DNA of 64,000 bases from a bacterium (GTDB lineage: Bacteria > Orphanbacterota > Orphanbacteria > Orphanbacterales > Orphanbacteraceae): assembly GCA_025782575.1 (NCBI GenBank), contig JALGYY010000035.1, positions 84,670 to 148,669 of the forward strand. The letters are read 5' to 3'. Shown here piece after piece: positions 16,534 to 24,269 of the stretch (its first letter is position 1; each line of letters opens with the position of its first letter). The notes beneath the pieces are model-generated. The model made no database searches. It saw only the letters and a list, made by a program, of their open reading frames with translations, and was not told the origin of the DNA. The position numbers and the translations under genes were made by a program.

Positions 16534-17784
16534 TTGGCAGCGGGGCTCACCGATCGGGTTCTAGGCTACCGCTGCGTCTCCTGCAACCGGGAGCACGGGC
16601 GAAACGCGGCCGGGATGACCTGTGATCATTGCGGCGGCAATCTGGATGTCGTTTATGACTATGGCCGGATCGCCCGCGAATGGGATCGGAACCGGCTGGA
16701 GCGATCGACAGATCGGACGATCTGGGCATACAGGCCTCTGCTTCCCCTGCATGAAGACACACCTGTGCCGGCACTCCCGGTAGGGGGCACACCTCTAGTT
16801 CGATCCGAGGCGCTCGAGAAAGCGATCGGCCTTTCGAAAATCTACCTGAAAGACGATACGCGGAACCCGACCGCGTCATTCAAAGACCGGGCGAGTCTCG
16901 TCGCTTCTCTACGGGCGATCGAGTCCGGAGTTCGCACGATCGCGACCGCTTCGACCGGGAATGCCGCCTCTTCGCTCGCGGGAATGGCGGCCGCCCTGGG
17001 TATGAACGCCATTATCTTCGTGCCGGAGAGCACACCGGAGCCCAAGCTCACCCAGATCCAGATGTATGGTGCGGAACTTTATCGTGTACAAGGGAGTTAC
17101 GACGATGCCTTCGAGCTTTGCTCGAAGTGCTGTAAACGATTCGGGTGGTACAGTCGCTCCACAGGTGTGAACCCGTTCACTGTAGAGGGAAAAAAGACCG
17201 CCGCTTTTGAAATCGCCAGGGAGATGAACTGGAAAGCACCTGACTGGGTGCTCGTGCCGACAGGGGACGGCAATATCCTCGGCGGTGTGGCCAAAGGCTT
17301 TCGTGAACTTCAACTGCTTGGATGGATCGATCGAATTCCCAGGATGGCTGCGGTTCAGGCGGAAGGCTCAGCCGCCATCGTGAATGCCATTCGCTCGGGT
17401 GGTGAGATAGAATCGGTAGCCGCAAAAACGGTGGCGGACTCGATATCGGTCTGCCTGCCTCGGGATGGTGTTCGTGCGGTCCGGGCGGTCAGGGAGACAG
17501 GCGGCGCCGGTGTTTCCGTAACAGACCGGGAAATTCTGGAGGGGGCGAGAGAACTCGCCCGAATGACGGGGATCTTCGCGGAACCATCCGGTGCGGCTCC
17601 CCTCGCCGGGCTCCGGGCACTCCGCCGGGACGGCACAATCAAGGCTGGTGAAACCGTTGTTCTCATGATCACTGGAAACGGGCTGAAAGATACAGACTCC
17701 GCAGCCCGACAGTTCACTCTCCCTGAACCGATTGCTCCGGAATTGGAAGCGGTCGAGCGGGAGATCGCCCGGCGGTCATCATGA
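16534..17784 (+). CDS. thrC: Threonine synthase-like PLP enzyme
   Basis: About 416 residues. The start is hard to fix: the frame is open from 16468 inside ygeW, and TTG 16534, just after the ygeW stop, is the best candidate. An N-terminal zinc ribbon (CVSC and CDHC) is followed by the fold-type II PLP domain with the Schiff-base lysine near residue 117 (NPTASFKDRAS) and STGNAASSLAG for phosphate binding. Family members turn O-phosphohomoserine into threonine. In related purine loci this position is taken by ygeX (2,3-diaminopropionate ammonia-lyase, same PLP fold), so this homologue may have been recruited for that deamination. It overlaps yqeB by 4 bp. Confidence 0.8.
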   Translation: MAAGLTDRVLGYRCVSCNREHGRNAAGMTCDHCGGNLDVVYDYGRIAREWDRNRLERSTDRTIWAYRPLLPLHEDTPVPALPVGGTPLVRSEALEKAIGLSKIYLKDDTRNPTASFKDRASLVASLRAIESGVRTIATASTGNAASSLAGMAAALGMNAIIFVPESTPEPKLTQIQMYGAELYRVQGSYDDAFELCSKCCKRFGWYSRSTGVNPFTVEGKKTAAFEIAREMNWKAPDWVLVPTGDGNILGGVAKGFRELQLLGWIDRIPRMAAVQAEGSAAIVNAIRSGGEIESVAAKTVADSISVCLPRDGVRAVRAVRETGGAGVSVTDREILEGARELARMTGIFAEPSGAAPLAGLRALRRDGTIKAGETVVLMITGNGLKDTDSAARQFTLPEPIAPELEAVEREIARRSS

Positions 17785-18572
17785 CCAGTCCGCGCAGAGT
17801 TCTTATTCTCGGCGCAGGAGAGATGGCGTCAGGAATCGCGGTTCGGCTCCATCGCGCACGCTTCGCGGTATCAATGACAGAGATCAGCGAGCCGCTCGCC
17901 GTCCGCAGGGGGGTGGCTTTCGCCGATGCCGCGTGCGACGGAACATGCCGGGTAGAATCGATCGAAACGCGGCGGGCCGACCATGTCGAAGATGAAGCGC
18001 GGATTCGGGAAGCCGGTGCGATTCCGCTTCTGGTCACCGGCACAATCCCCGAAGCCTGGATCTCCCATTCGGACGTCCTGGTGGACGGCCGGATGATGAA
18101 AGGGGGGCACGGTCTCTCCCGGAATCTGGCGCCCCTCGTCATCGGCATCGGCCCCGGGTTTCACGCAGGCGATGACTGCCACTATGCGATCGAGACCGAG
18201 AGAGGGCACACTCTTGGCCGGGTGATCGAGAGCGGGCCGACCAGACCCAATTCGGGAATACCGGGCATGATCGCCGGGGTGTCCGAAGGGCGGATATTGA
18301 GAGCGACCGCGGACGGCCGTATTGAGGAGAGTCTTGCAATCGGCGCAATCGTGACTCGGGGAGAAGAGGTCGCCCGTACAGGGGGAAAGCCTGTCTTCGC
18401 CGCGATTGACGGCATTCTTCGGGGGGTGATCCGCCCCGGTACCCGCGTGTCAAAGGGACTCAAGATCGGCGATGTCGATCCTCGCATGGATGTGCCGATC
18501 GATCGTGTCTCGGACAAAGCGCTCGCGATCGCCGGAGGTGTGCTGGAAGCAATCATGCGGGGCCCCGCGTGA
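17781..18572 (+). CDS. yqeB: YqeB/EF2563-type selenium-dependent molybdenum hydroxylase system protein
   Basis: 263 residues. The N-terminus is a dinucleotide-binding fold (RVLILGAGEMASGIAVRLHRA), and the rest matches the EF2563 family: MTEISEPLAVRRGVAFADA, VDGRMMKGG, LVIGIGPGFHAGDDCHYAIETERGH is the most diagnostic stretch, ending with KIGDVDPR. Proteins of this family co-occur with selenium-dependent molybdenum hydroxylases and are thought to mature or supply their labile-selenium cofactor. The hydroxylase itself is not in this window. It overlaps the threonine-synthase-like gene upstream and the metal transporter downstream by 4 bp each, so the three are tightly coupled. Confidence 0.93.
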   Translation: MTSPRRVLILGAGEMASGIAVRLHRARFAVSMTEISEPLAVRRGVAFADAACDGTCRVESIETRRADHVEDEARIREAGAIPLLVTGTIPEAWISHSDVLVDGRMMKGGHGLSRNLAPLVIGIGPGFHAGDDCHYAIETERGHTLGRVIESGPTRPNSGIPGMIAGVSEGRILRATADGRIEESLAIGAIVTRGEEVARTGGKPVFAAIDGILRGVIRPGTRVSKGLKIGDVDPRMDVPIDRVSDKALAIAGGVLEAIMRGPA

Positions 18573-20011
18573 GGGGGGCGGGCCTCACGATTTTCCTTTT
18601 GCTCTTGACGGCAATTATGCCCAGGCCCGCCGCTGGCCATCCGATGGGTAATTTCTCCGTCAACCACTACGCTTCCATCCGAATCTGGGATGACACTCTC
18701 TCCATCCGCTATCTGCTCGACTTCGCCGAAATTCCTTCGGTCCCCCTGATCAAACAGATCGATCGAGATGGTGACGAACTGATTACGGCTGAAGAGAGAG
18801 AGGTTTTCGTCGATTCCCTGCTCCCTTACATAGAAAACGGCATTGAACTGAAGGTCGACGGCGTCCCGCTCCCACTGTTGAACCGATTCCGGAACATCCA
18901 CCTGATCGAAGGGGAGGGGGGCCTGTTCACCGTCGTCGTCGGTCTGGATTGGGTCGCCGGTTACGACCCCGTTCGAGCCGAGAACACGGGCCCCCGGCTG
19001 GCAGAGTACACTGATCGGAACTACTTGGATCGGCCGGGCTGGAAGGAGATCAGAATCGATGGGGAGGAAAATGGTACCCGGCTGCTGCGGGCGTCTATCG
19101 ATCCAGGAGATCCGACAGAAGGACTGACCACCTATCCGGAGGAATACCGCGAAAATCCGCCTGACGAAGATCACGCTCTCTTTTACTTCGGGGATGGGGA
19201 AGCGCCCCCATTCCCGGGGACCGGAGAGAAAGGGACGTTCGCAAAGCGAGAAACGAATCGCTACGCCGATCTGCTGACCAGGCGGGGTTCGCCGTTCGCA
19301 CTCGCCGGCGCTCTCGGACTGGCTCTTCTTTTCGGCGCGCTTCATGCAGTCGAACCGGGGCATGGAAAGACACTGGTTGCCGCCTATCTCGTTGGATCGA
19401 AGGGAACGATCGGACAGGCTCTCCTGCTCGGGCTGGTCGTTACGATCACTCATACTCTTTCCGTTTTCCTGCTTGGCCTGGTCACTCTCTTTGCGTCCGA
19501 TCGAATCATGCCGGATCGTCTCTACCCCTATCTCGCCCTTGTCTCGGGAACGCTCGTCCTTGTGATCGGCCTGGTCCTTTTCCGTAGCGCCTTTAGGGCT
19601 CTGAAGAGGGGGACGACCGACCATGGGCATCACCACCATCATGGACGGGGCGGGGATGACCATCACCATCACCACCATTCCGTAACGGACGAGAGCGCCT
19701 CTCTGGGTCAGCTCCTCATCCTGGGTATCACCGGGGGACTCGTTCCCTGCCCCTCCGCCCTTGTCGTTCTTCTGGGAGCGGTCGCCCTGGGGAGAATCGC
19801 GTTCGGCCTGGCGCTCATACTCGCCTTCAGCCTCGGTCTCGCCCTCGTTCTCATGGGGATTGCGGTGCTTTTCGTCGTCGCCCGCCCGCTGGTGGAGCGC
19901 CTGACTATAGGGGAGGGGGCCTTCCGCTGGCTCCGTCTCGCCTCTTCGGGGGCAATCACGATTATCGGGGCGATCATCCTCTATCACGCATTCTTTGCAG
20001 TTTCTTATTAA
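18569..20011 (+). CDS. NicO-family nickel/cobalt transporter with extracytoplasmic domain and His-rich loop
   Basis: 480 residues from GTG 18569. A signal peptide precedes an extracytoplasmic domain (about 25-225) beginning HPMGNFSVNHYASI and including a calcium-binding-like loop (IDRDGDELITAEE). The membrane part (about 230-480) has NicO hallmarks such as GALHAVEPGHGKTLVAAYLVG, HTLSVFLLG and GGLVPCPSALVVLL. A cytoplasmic loop near 350-373 is very rich in His (HHHHH and HHHHHH runs), likely a metal buffer or sensor. NicO/RcnA proteins move Ni2+ or Co2+ and may act as exporters or importers. Its overlap with yqeB links metal traffic to the molybdenum-hydroxylase system. Confidence 0.88.
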   Translation: MRGAGLTIFLLLLTAIMPRPAAGHPMGNFSVNHYASIRIWDDTLSIRYLLDFAEIPSVPLIKQIDRDGDELITAEEREVFVDSLLPYIENGIELKVDGVPLPLLNRFRNIHLIEGEGGLFTVVVGLDWVAGYDPVRAENTGPRLAEYTDRNYLDRPGWKEIRIDGEENGTRLLRASIDPGDPTEGLTTYPEEYRENPPDEDHALFYFGDGEAPPFPGTGEKGTFAKRETNRYADLLTRRGSPFALAGALGLALLFGALHAVEPGHGKTLVAAYLVGSKGTIGQALLLGLVVTITHTLSVFLLGLVTLFASDRIMPDRLYPYLALVSGTLVLVIGLVLFRSAFRALKRGTTDHGHHHHHGRGGDDHHHHHHSVTDESASLGQLLILGITGGLVPCPSALVVLLGAVALGRIAFGLALILAFSLGLALVLMGIAVLFVVARPLVERLTIGEGAFRWLRLASSGAITIIGAIILYHAFFAVSY

Positions 20012-20312
20012 GAAATCGACCGAATCAGCTTGAAAATGACTCTTCGATCTGCTATTATCTTCTTGTTCTCAAAGGTTTCAAGAGCTTCCGACGGGGTGCA
20101 GATGACTCCGGAGACGCTTTCCTGGAAAGCGTGCTTTGGTCGTGCTGGACCCATGAAGAGGCGTGGAGGGCAGAGCCTTTTCCGCAGATTGCGGGCAGAA
20201 AGGCGAGACAATAGGTCCCTTATAGTGAAGGAGGAGGAAGGAGCAGCCTGGGATGGCGTGGAGGCTGTCCGGAAAGATTGCTCCCCGAACCCTGAAGGAG
20301 GAAAGGCAGAAT
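20012..20312 (+). other. Intergenic region with promoter and long leader of a secreted-protein gene
   Basis: This 301-bp gap holds no convincing gene. It contains the promoter at 20030-20058 and then a 5' leader of about 245 bases. The leader has an 8-bp inverted repeat with almost no loop (CGCTTTCC and GGAAAGCG, 20116-20132) and several purine-rich stretches before the final GGAGG. No known riboswitch consensus (including c-di-GMP-I) is recognisable. Confidence 0.5.
20030..20058 (+). promoter_or_regulatory. Sigma-70-type promoter
   Basis: TTGAAA (20030-20035) and TATTAT (20053-20058) with a 17-base spacer give a near-consensus promoter. The start of transcription would be near 20065, leaving a leader of about 250 bases before the secreted-protein ATG at 20313. 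The bases just before the -10 (CTGC) match those before the -10 at 45560. Confidence 0.65.
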
Positions 20313-21017
20313 ATGAAGAAGGCTATCATTCTGAGCGCCGCCATCTCGCTGATGGTTGCGCCGATGGCACTGGCAGAGACGATCAACGAGGTCTTTGCGA
20401 GCATGACCGGGACGGATTTTGATGAGTACATCGAGATCTGCGCGACTCCCGGCCAGGACATGTCCGATCTCACGTTTATCGTGGTCGAAGGCGATGCCTC
20501 TTCTAACGAAGGTACCGTGGATCGTGTCTGGCCGCTCACCGGCACCTGCCCGCTTGACGGCTTCTACGTCCTTGGCGATGATGCTGTTGCCGAAGTAAAC
20601 CTCAACATCGGTACGAGCAACAGGATCGAGAATGGTACGAACTCGTACTTCCTCGTCCGTGGCACGATGAACGCCGGCCTCGGCGACGATATCGACCTTG
20701 ACGATGACGGCGTGGTCGACTTCCCGGGCGGCCTGGGCTGGACGATTGTCGATGAGCTCGGCGTGAACGACGGCGGCACGGGCGATCTGAACTACGCGAG
20801 CCCTGTGCTCGGCCCGGATGGGTCCTTCGGTCCTGCCGGCCTCGCTCGTTGCTCCGACTGCGATGGCACGTACAACTTCATGTGCTTCGGTATCACGACC
20901 TGTGACGTGGACATTGACGGTTACTCGAACGTCACACCTGGTACGCCGAACGACTGCCCCGGTGGTACCGCCACCGAAGACGCGACCTGGGGTGGAGTCA
21001 AGGCGCTCTTCCGGTAG
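20313..21017 (+). CDS. Secreted protein with TWG-type C-terminal tail
   Basis: 234 residues from ATG 20313, preceded by GGAGGAAAGG; the frame extends back to 20253 without a signal sequence. A clean signal peptide (MKKAIILSAAISLMVAPMALA) is followed by a domain starting ETINEVFASMTGTDFDEYIEI, reminiscent of lamin-tail/endonuclease-like extracellular domains, with a cluster of Cys residues near the C-terminus (RCSDCDGTYNFMCFGITTCD). The protein ends TATEDATWGGVKALFR. This tail recurs on the two cupredoxins at 24270 and 24734 and may be a sorting signal. The function is unknown; the lamin-tail call is tentative. A strong terminator follows. Confidence 0.8.
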   Translation: MKKAIILSAAISLMVAPMALAETINEVFASMTGTDFDEYIEICATPGQDMSDLTFIVVEGDASSNEGTVDRVWPLTGTCPLDGFYVLGDDAVAEVNLNIGTSNRIENGTNSYFLVRGTMNAGLGDDIDLDDDGVVDFPGGLGWTIVDELGVNDGGTGDLNYASPVLGPDGSFGPAGLARCSDCDGTYNFMCFGITTCDVDIDGYSNVTPGTPNDCPGGTATEDATWGGVKALFR

Positions 21018-21049
21018 ATCGGAAGCCCTTGGTGTTTTTGCAAATCGAG

Positions 21050-21081
21050 ACCGGGCTTCCCGCGAGGGAGGCCCGGTTTTT
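21050..21081 (+). terminator. Rho-independent terminator with GNRA loop
   Basis: A 12-bp stem (outer ACCGGGC/GCCCGGT, including one G-T pair) closes a GCGA tetraloop and is followed by TTTTT. It ends the transcript of the secreted-protein gene at 20313-21017. Confidence 0.9.
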
Positions 21082-21099
21082 ATCTTATGAGGTCCCCCT

Positions 21100-22875
21100 G
21101 TGATATCCGGTAGACGCACAGCCCAATCGGCCGCTCTCATTCTTCTGCTCACCCTTGTCCCGGGCGCTATGGCGGGGATCACCTTTGAGCCCTATAATAC
21201 TCAGTCGGGTATCCAGGTGACTACAGACGGCCATATCTTCGGGTTCGGGGCAGCTGTCTCTGACATCGATAACGACGGCGATCTCGACCTCTACGTGACG
21301 GACGGGCCGGGGAGAGCGAACAGGCTGTTTCGAAACGAGGGGGGATTCTTTTTCGCCCAGATTCCGGACGCGGCAGGAGCGGGACATCTGGGAAACAGCA
21401 AGGGGAGCGCGTTCGCCGACTATGACAATGACGGCGACAAGGATCTGTTCGTCGCGAACTATGATGGTGCCTGTGTTCTCTATCGAAACGACGGGGGGAC
21501 CTTCAGCGATGTAAGCGCATTCGCCGGAATTCTGGCCGATACGCTTCGATCGACAGGGGTTTGCTGGGGAGATATCGATAACGACGGCTATCTCGATCTC
21601 TATGTGGGAAGCCGGGGAGAATCAGACGACCAGACCGAGCCGAATCTCTTCTATCATAATCAGGGAGACGGCACGTTCGTCGAATCGGGGGCGGTCTACC
21701 GGCTCGACTCCCATGCGATGACATTCCAACCTGTCTTTTCCGATTATGACCGGGACGGCGATCTCGATCTCTATTGCGCCAGTGATCGATTCACTTTGAA
21801 CCGGCTCTTCCGGAACGACGGAATCATCTTCAGCGACGTCTCCGCCCTGGAAGGGGCCGCCCTATCCATGGACGGCATGGGAAACGCCATTGGTGATGTA
21901 AACGCCGATGGATTCCCCGATTTCTATGTGACCAACACGCCGGGGGGAAACAAGCTGATCGTGAGTCAGCCCGGCGGCGGCTTTCTGGAGATGAGCGATA
22001 GTCTCGGAATCGCCGTGAACGAAATCGGGTGGGGCGCGTTCTTCTTCGATGCCGACCAGGATGGCGATGAAGATCTTCTCGAAGTGAACATGCAGGCTAT
22101 GCCGAATTTTCTGTTTCGGAACGATGGGGCCGGATTGCCCTTTGCCGATGTTTCGCTGGCGGCAGGCATCGGGGGGACCGGGATCAGCTATGGTTGCGCA
22201 TGCGCCGACATGGATAATGACGGCGACCTCGATCTCTACATTTCAAACCGTGGCTCCACATGCGAAGTCTATCGAAACACGACGCCGAACGCCGGCCACT
22301 GGATCCAGATTCTTCCCGAGGGGACGGTCTCCAATCGGGACGGGATCGGGACACGTATCGAAGTCGAGGCGGGGGGGAGCACACAGTTCCGCGAAATCCG
22401 CGCCGGTTCCAGTTACTTATCCCAAATGCAGGGGCGAGCACATTTCGGTCTGGGAGCAGAGACCGGTATCGACCGCCTGACTGTCCGCTGGCCATCGGGA
22501 ATCGTGAATGAGTGGTTCAATATCAGTGCCGATCAGATGGTCACGGTGGTCGAGCAGAGCCCGACAGGGATCAGCGATACCAGTCCGGCCCGTCCGGCGC
22601 CGATCTCACTTCTCGCTTCACCCAACCCTTTCCGCCACTCCGTCACGTTTCACGCTCGCCTGCCCGAATCGACCGGGGCGATATCGGCCGAAATCTATGA
22701 CATAGGCGGACGCCTGGTTCGGCGCCTTTCGATCGACCCCACGCCCCGCAGCCTCCGCCAGATCCGATGGGATCGCCTCGACCGGCAAGGGAATGCGGTA
22801 TCAGCCGGCACTTATTTTCTGCGCCTCCGTGCCGGTCGTCATGTGGTCACGTCAAAAGTGATCGCCATACGCTGA
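21100..22875 (+). CDS. Secreted FG-GAP/VCBS repeat protein with ASPIC-UnbV domain and C-terminal sorting domain
   Basis: 591 residues from GTG 21100 (GAGG upstream). After a signal peptide there are about seven FG-GAP/VCBS repeats with calcium-binding loops such as DIDNDGDLDLYVTDG, DYDNDGDKDLF and DADQDGDEDLL (about 40-400), predicted to fold as an integrin-like propeller. An ASPIC/UnbV domain follows (about 405-485, ENRDGIGTRIEVEAGG-like and VRWPSG). The last 90 residues form a PNPFR-type beta-sandwich (SPNPFRHSVTF, YDIGGRLVRRL, GTYFLRLRAGRHVVTSKVIAIR), the type A sorting-domain architecture. It is likely displayed on or released from the cell surface. Confidence 0.85.
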   Translation: MISGRRTAQSAALILLLTLVPGAMAGITFEPYNTQSGIQVTTDGHIFGFGAAVSDIDNDGDLDLYVTDGPGRANRLFRNEGGFFFAQIPDAAGAGHLGNSKGSAFADYDNDGDKDLFVANYDGACVLYRNDGGTFSDVSAFAGILADTLRSTGVCWGDIDNDGYLDLYVGSRGESDDQTEPNLFYHNQGDGTFVESGAVYRLDSHAMTFQPVFSDYDRDGDLDLYCASDRFTLNRLFRNDGIIFSDVSALEGAALSMDGMGNAIGDVNADGFPDFYVTNTPGGNKLIVSQPGGGFLEMSDSLGIAVNEIGWGAFFFDADQDGDEDLLEVNMQAMPNFLFRNDGAGLPFADVSLAAGIGGTGISYGCACADMDNDGDLDLYISNRGSTCEVYRNTTPNAGHWIQILPEGTVSNRDGIGTRIEVEAGGSTQFREIRAGSSYLSQMQGRAHFGLGAETGIDRLTVRWPSGIVNEWFNISADQMVTVVEQSPTGISDTSPARPAPISLLASPNPFRHSVTFHARLPESTGAISAEIYDIGGRLVRRLSIDPTPRSLRQIRWDRLDRQGNAVSAGTYFLRLRAGRHVVTSKVIAIR

Positions 22876-22905
22876 TCTTCGGCGACCGGCTGGCGATGCG
22901 CGCCG

Positions 22906-22935
22906 TTGACAGAAGCCTAAGCCCCCCGCTACCCT
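22906..22935 (+). promoter_or_regulatory. Possible promoter for the queuosine-precursor transporter gene
   Basis: A consensus TTGACA (22906-22911) is followed 18 bases later by a weak -10, TACCCT. The predicted transcription start would be within a few bases of the ATG at 22947, giving a nearly leaderless transcript. The -10 match is poor, so the site is tentative. Confidence 0.35.
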
Positions 22936-22946
22936 CCCATAACGTT

Positions 22947-23660
22947 ATGAATTCACCCGGCCTCAATCATGAATCCGCACCCGTCGACCTTACACGCCCG
23001 CCAGGCAGACGGGGAACTCTCTTTCTGGCATTGACCGGGATCTTTCTGGGATCGCTCGTCATCGCCAATGTTCTCGTATTCAAACTCTGGTCATTTTTCG
23101 GTATCACATTGATAGCCGGAATCATCCCTTACCCGGTTACGTTTCTCGCTACAGATTTGCTGAGCGAGATTTTTGGCCAGAAGTGGGCGAGCCGTGTGGT
23201 ATGGGCCGGCTTTATCACCAGCTTCTGGGTGTTGATCGTGATCCTCGCCGCGGGCGCGGTGCCGGCCGTACCGATCGGTGATCGAACAGTTGCGGATATC
23301 GATTATCTCTATCAGTCAGTGTTCGGGATGAGTGTGCGGGCGATTTTCGCTTCCATGATCGCTTATCTCGCGGCCCAGCTGGTAGACGTCAAACTGTTCC
23401 ATTTCTGGCGCCGGCTCACCAAGGGAAAGCACCTCTGGCTTCGGAACAACGGCTCCACGATCTTCTCTCAGCTTCTTGATACCGTTCTGGTCGTCTCGAT
23501 CCTCTTTGCGGGCAAGCTCCCCACCCGCGATCTCCTCGCTCTGATCGGTGGCTCGTACCTGTTCAAGCTGGTAATCGCCCTGCTGGACACACCGCTCTTC
23601 TATCTCGGCGTCTGGTTCTGCAGAAAATCGGGAATCGAACCGGCTCCTCTCGATGCGTGA
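22947..23660 (+). CDS. yhhQ: Queuosine precursor transporter (YhhQ/VUT family)
   Basis: 237 residues. ATG 22947 is chosen; the longer frame from 22767 would run through the previous gene. Six or so membrane helices are visible, with the family signature IPYPVTFLATDLLSEIFGQKWA (a P-x-T-F then D-x-x-x-E pattern), a late NNGSTIFSQLLDT and KLVIALLDTPLFYL. Members import preQ0, preQ1 or queuine for tRNA modification. The gene complements the partial deazaguanine pathway (queD, folE) at the left of the window and hints that the organism both makes and salvages queuosine precursors. Confidence 0.9.
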   Translation: MNSPGLNHESAPVDLTRPPGRRGTLFLALTGIFLGSLVIANVLVFKLWSFFGITLIAGIIPYPVTFLATDLLSEIFGQKWASRVVWAGFITSFWVLIVILAAGAVPAVPIGDRTVADIDYLYQSVFGMSVRAIFASMIAYLAAQLVDVKLFHFWRRLTKGKHLWLRNNGSTIFSQLLDTVLVVSILFAGKLPTRDLLALIGGSYLFKLVIALLDTPLFYLGVWFCRKSGIEPAPLDA

Positions 23661-23677
23661 GGAGGCTGCGGAAGAGG

Positions 23678-24085
23678 TTACTTCTTCAACGTGCAGGCGA
23701 TAATGGCGGGCATCGCTTTCGGTGGCCGGATGACCTGGACGATCTCGGCAGTCTCCCCATCATACTGCACCGAAGCGATCTGGTAGCGCTCCGGATCGAT
23801 CTCGTCGTCCTCTCCCAGGTAGCGTAGCAACGCCGTCCGGAGGGCGTCCCACTCGAGAAACAGCAGGAACTGATCATCCGGATCGCTGATATTCAACGCA
23901 GCCAGGACTTCGTGGAGGCCGAGTTCCACGATTTTGCGGATCTGTTTGCCCCGGACGATGGTCAGATAGGACGCCTCACCGCCGATTGACTTCGAGCAGG
24001 TCATCTTATTATAATCGAACGAAAGGAGCCGGTCAGCCCCGTCGACCCGGACTTTGATTCGTGATGAGCTGTCTTCACATGGCAT
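23678..24085 (-). CDS. NifU/IscU-like small protein, degenerate
   Basis: 135 residues on the minus strand, with GAGG five bases before the ATG. The middle (FDYNKMTCSKSIGGEASYLT, then VRGKQIRKIVELGLHEVLAAL and LFLEWDALRTALLRYLG) follows the order of the IscU/NifU scaffold: strand, metal-binding Cys, GK-containing helix, and the helix of the AL.A repeat. Only the first of the three ligand Cys is kept, and the usual HCS is replaced by FLE. It is therefore a probable relative that may bind a different ligand. I have no specific function for it. It diverges from the cupredoxin operon, sharing the intergenic region. Confidence 0.6.
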   Translation of the reverse strand: MPCEDSSSRIKVRVDGADRLLSFDYNKMTCSKSIGGEASYLTIVRGKQIRKIVELGLHEVLAALNISDPDDQFLLFLEWDALRTALLRYLGEDDEIDPERYQIASVQYDGETAEIVQVIRPPKAMPAIIACTLKK

Positions 24086-24118
24086 GATTGCCTCAAAAGC
24101 CTCCCTATAATTGAACTT

Positions 24119-24147
24119 ATTGTAAACTTTGTGCGCTTACACTTCAA
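24119..24147 (-). promoter_or_regulatory. Promoter for the NifU-like gene (divergent)
   Basis: On the minus strand TTGAAG (24142-24147) and TACAAT (24119-24124) are spaced 17 bases apart. The transcript would start near 24112, about 27 bases before the ATG at 24085. It lies back to back with the promoter at 24153-24182. Confidence 0.55.
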
Positions 24148-24152
24148 TCTGC

Positions 24153-24182
24153 TTGACATTTTGCGACGGAATCCCATATAAT
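24153..24182 (+). promoter_or_regulatory. Consensus sigma-70 promoter for the cupredoxin operon
   Basis: Perfect TTGACA (24153-24158) and perfect TATAAT (24177-24182) hexamers with an 18-base spacer make this the strongest promoter in the window. Transcription would begin near 24189, leaving an 80-base leader before the first cupredoxin. It overlaps closely with the divergent promoter at 24119-24147. Confidence 0.8.
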
Positions 24183-24269
24183 GCAGTCACTTGGTGGAAA
24201 TGTACCCATCGAGAGAATTTGGGCGAATCCAGCATTACCCGGCATTCAAATTATATTAAGGGGCCACAT

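Noticed and set aside
15474-16550. A 358-codon minus-strand frame opposite ygeW
   Set aside because: The plus-strand gene has STRTR, HPCQ and HCLP motifs; the antisense frame has none.
16534-17784. The PLP enzyme as YgeX (diaminopropionate ammonia-lyase)
   Set aside because: The N-terminal zinc ribbon and the overall motifs are those of threonine synthase; only the genomic position fits YgeX.
19630-19680. His-codon-rich repeat as an engineered tag or tandem repeat
   Set aside because: It lies within the transporter loop and is typical of natural NicO/RcnA metal-binding loops.
18182-19987. A 601-codon open frame on the minus strand across yqeB and the NicO gene
   Set aside because: It mirrors two clearly homologous plus-strand genes, has repetitive charged composition with no domain, and no ribosome site; it is a by-product of GC-rich coding sequence.
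20001-20016. TTTCTTA/TAAGAAA inverted repeat at the end of the NicO gene as a terminator
   Set aside because: The stem is AT-only with a single-base loop and no T tract, so it is unlikely to terminate.
20059-20312. A c-di-GMP riboswitch in the long leader
   Set aside because: The conserved receptor sequence blocks could not be found on either strand.
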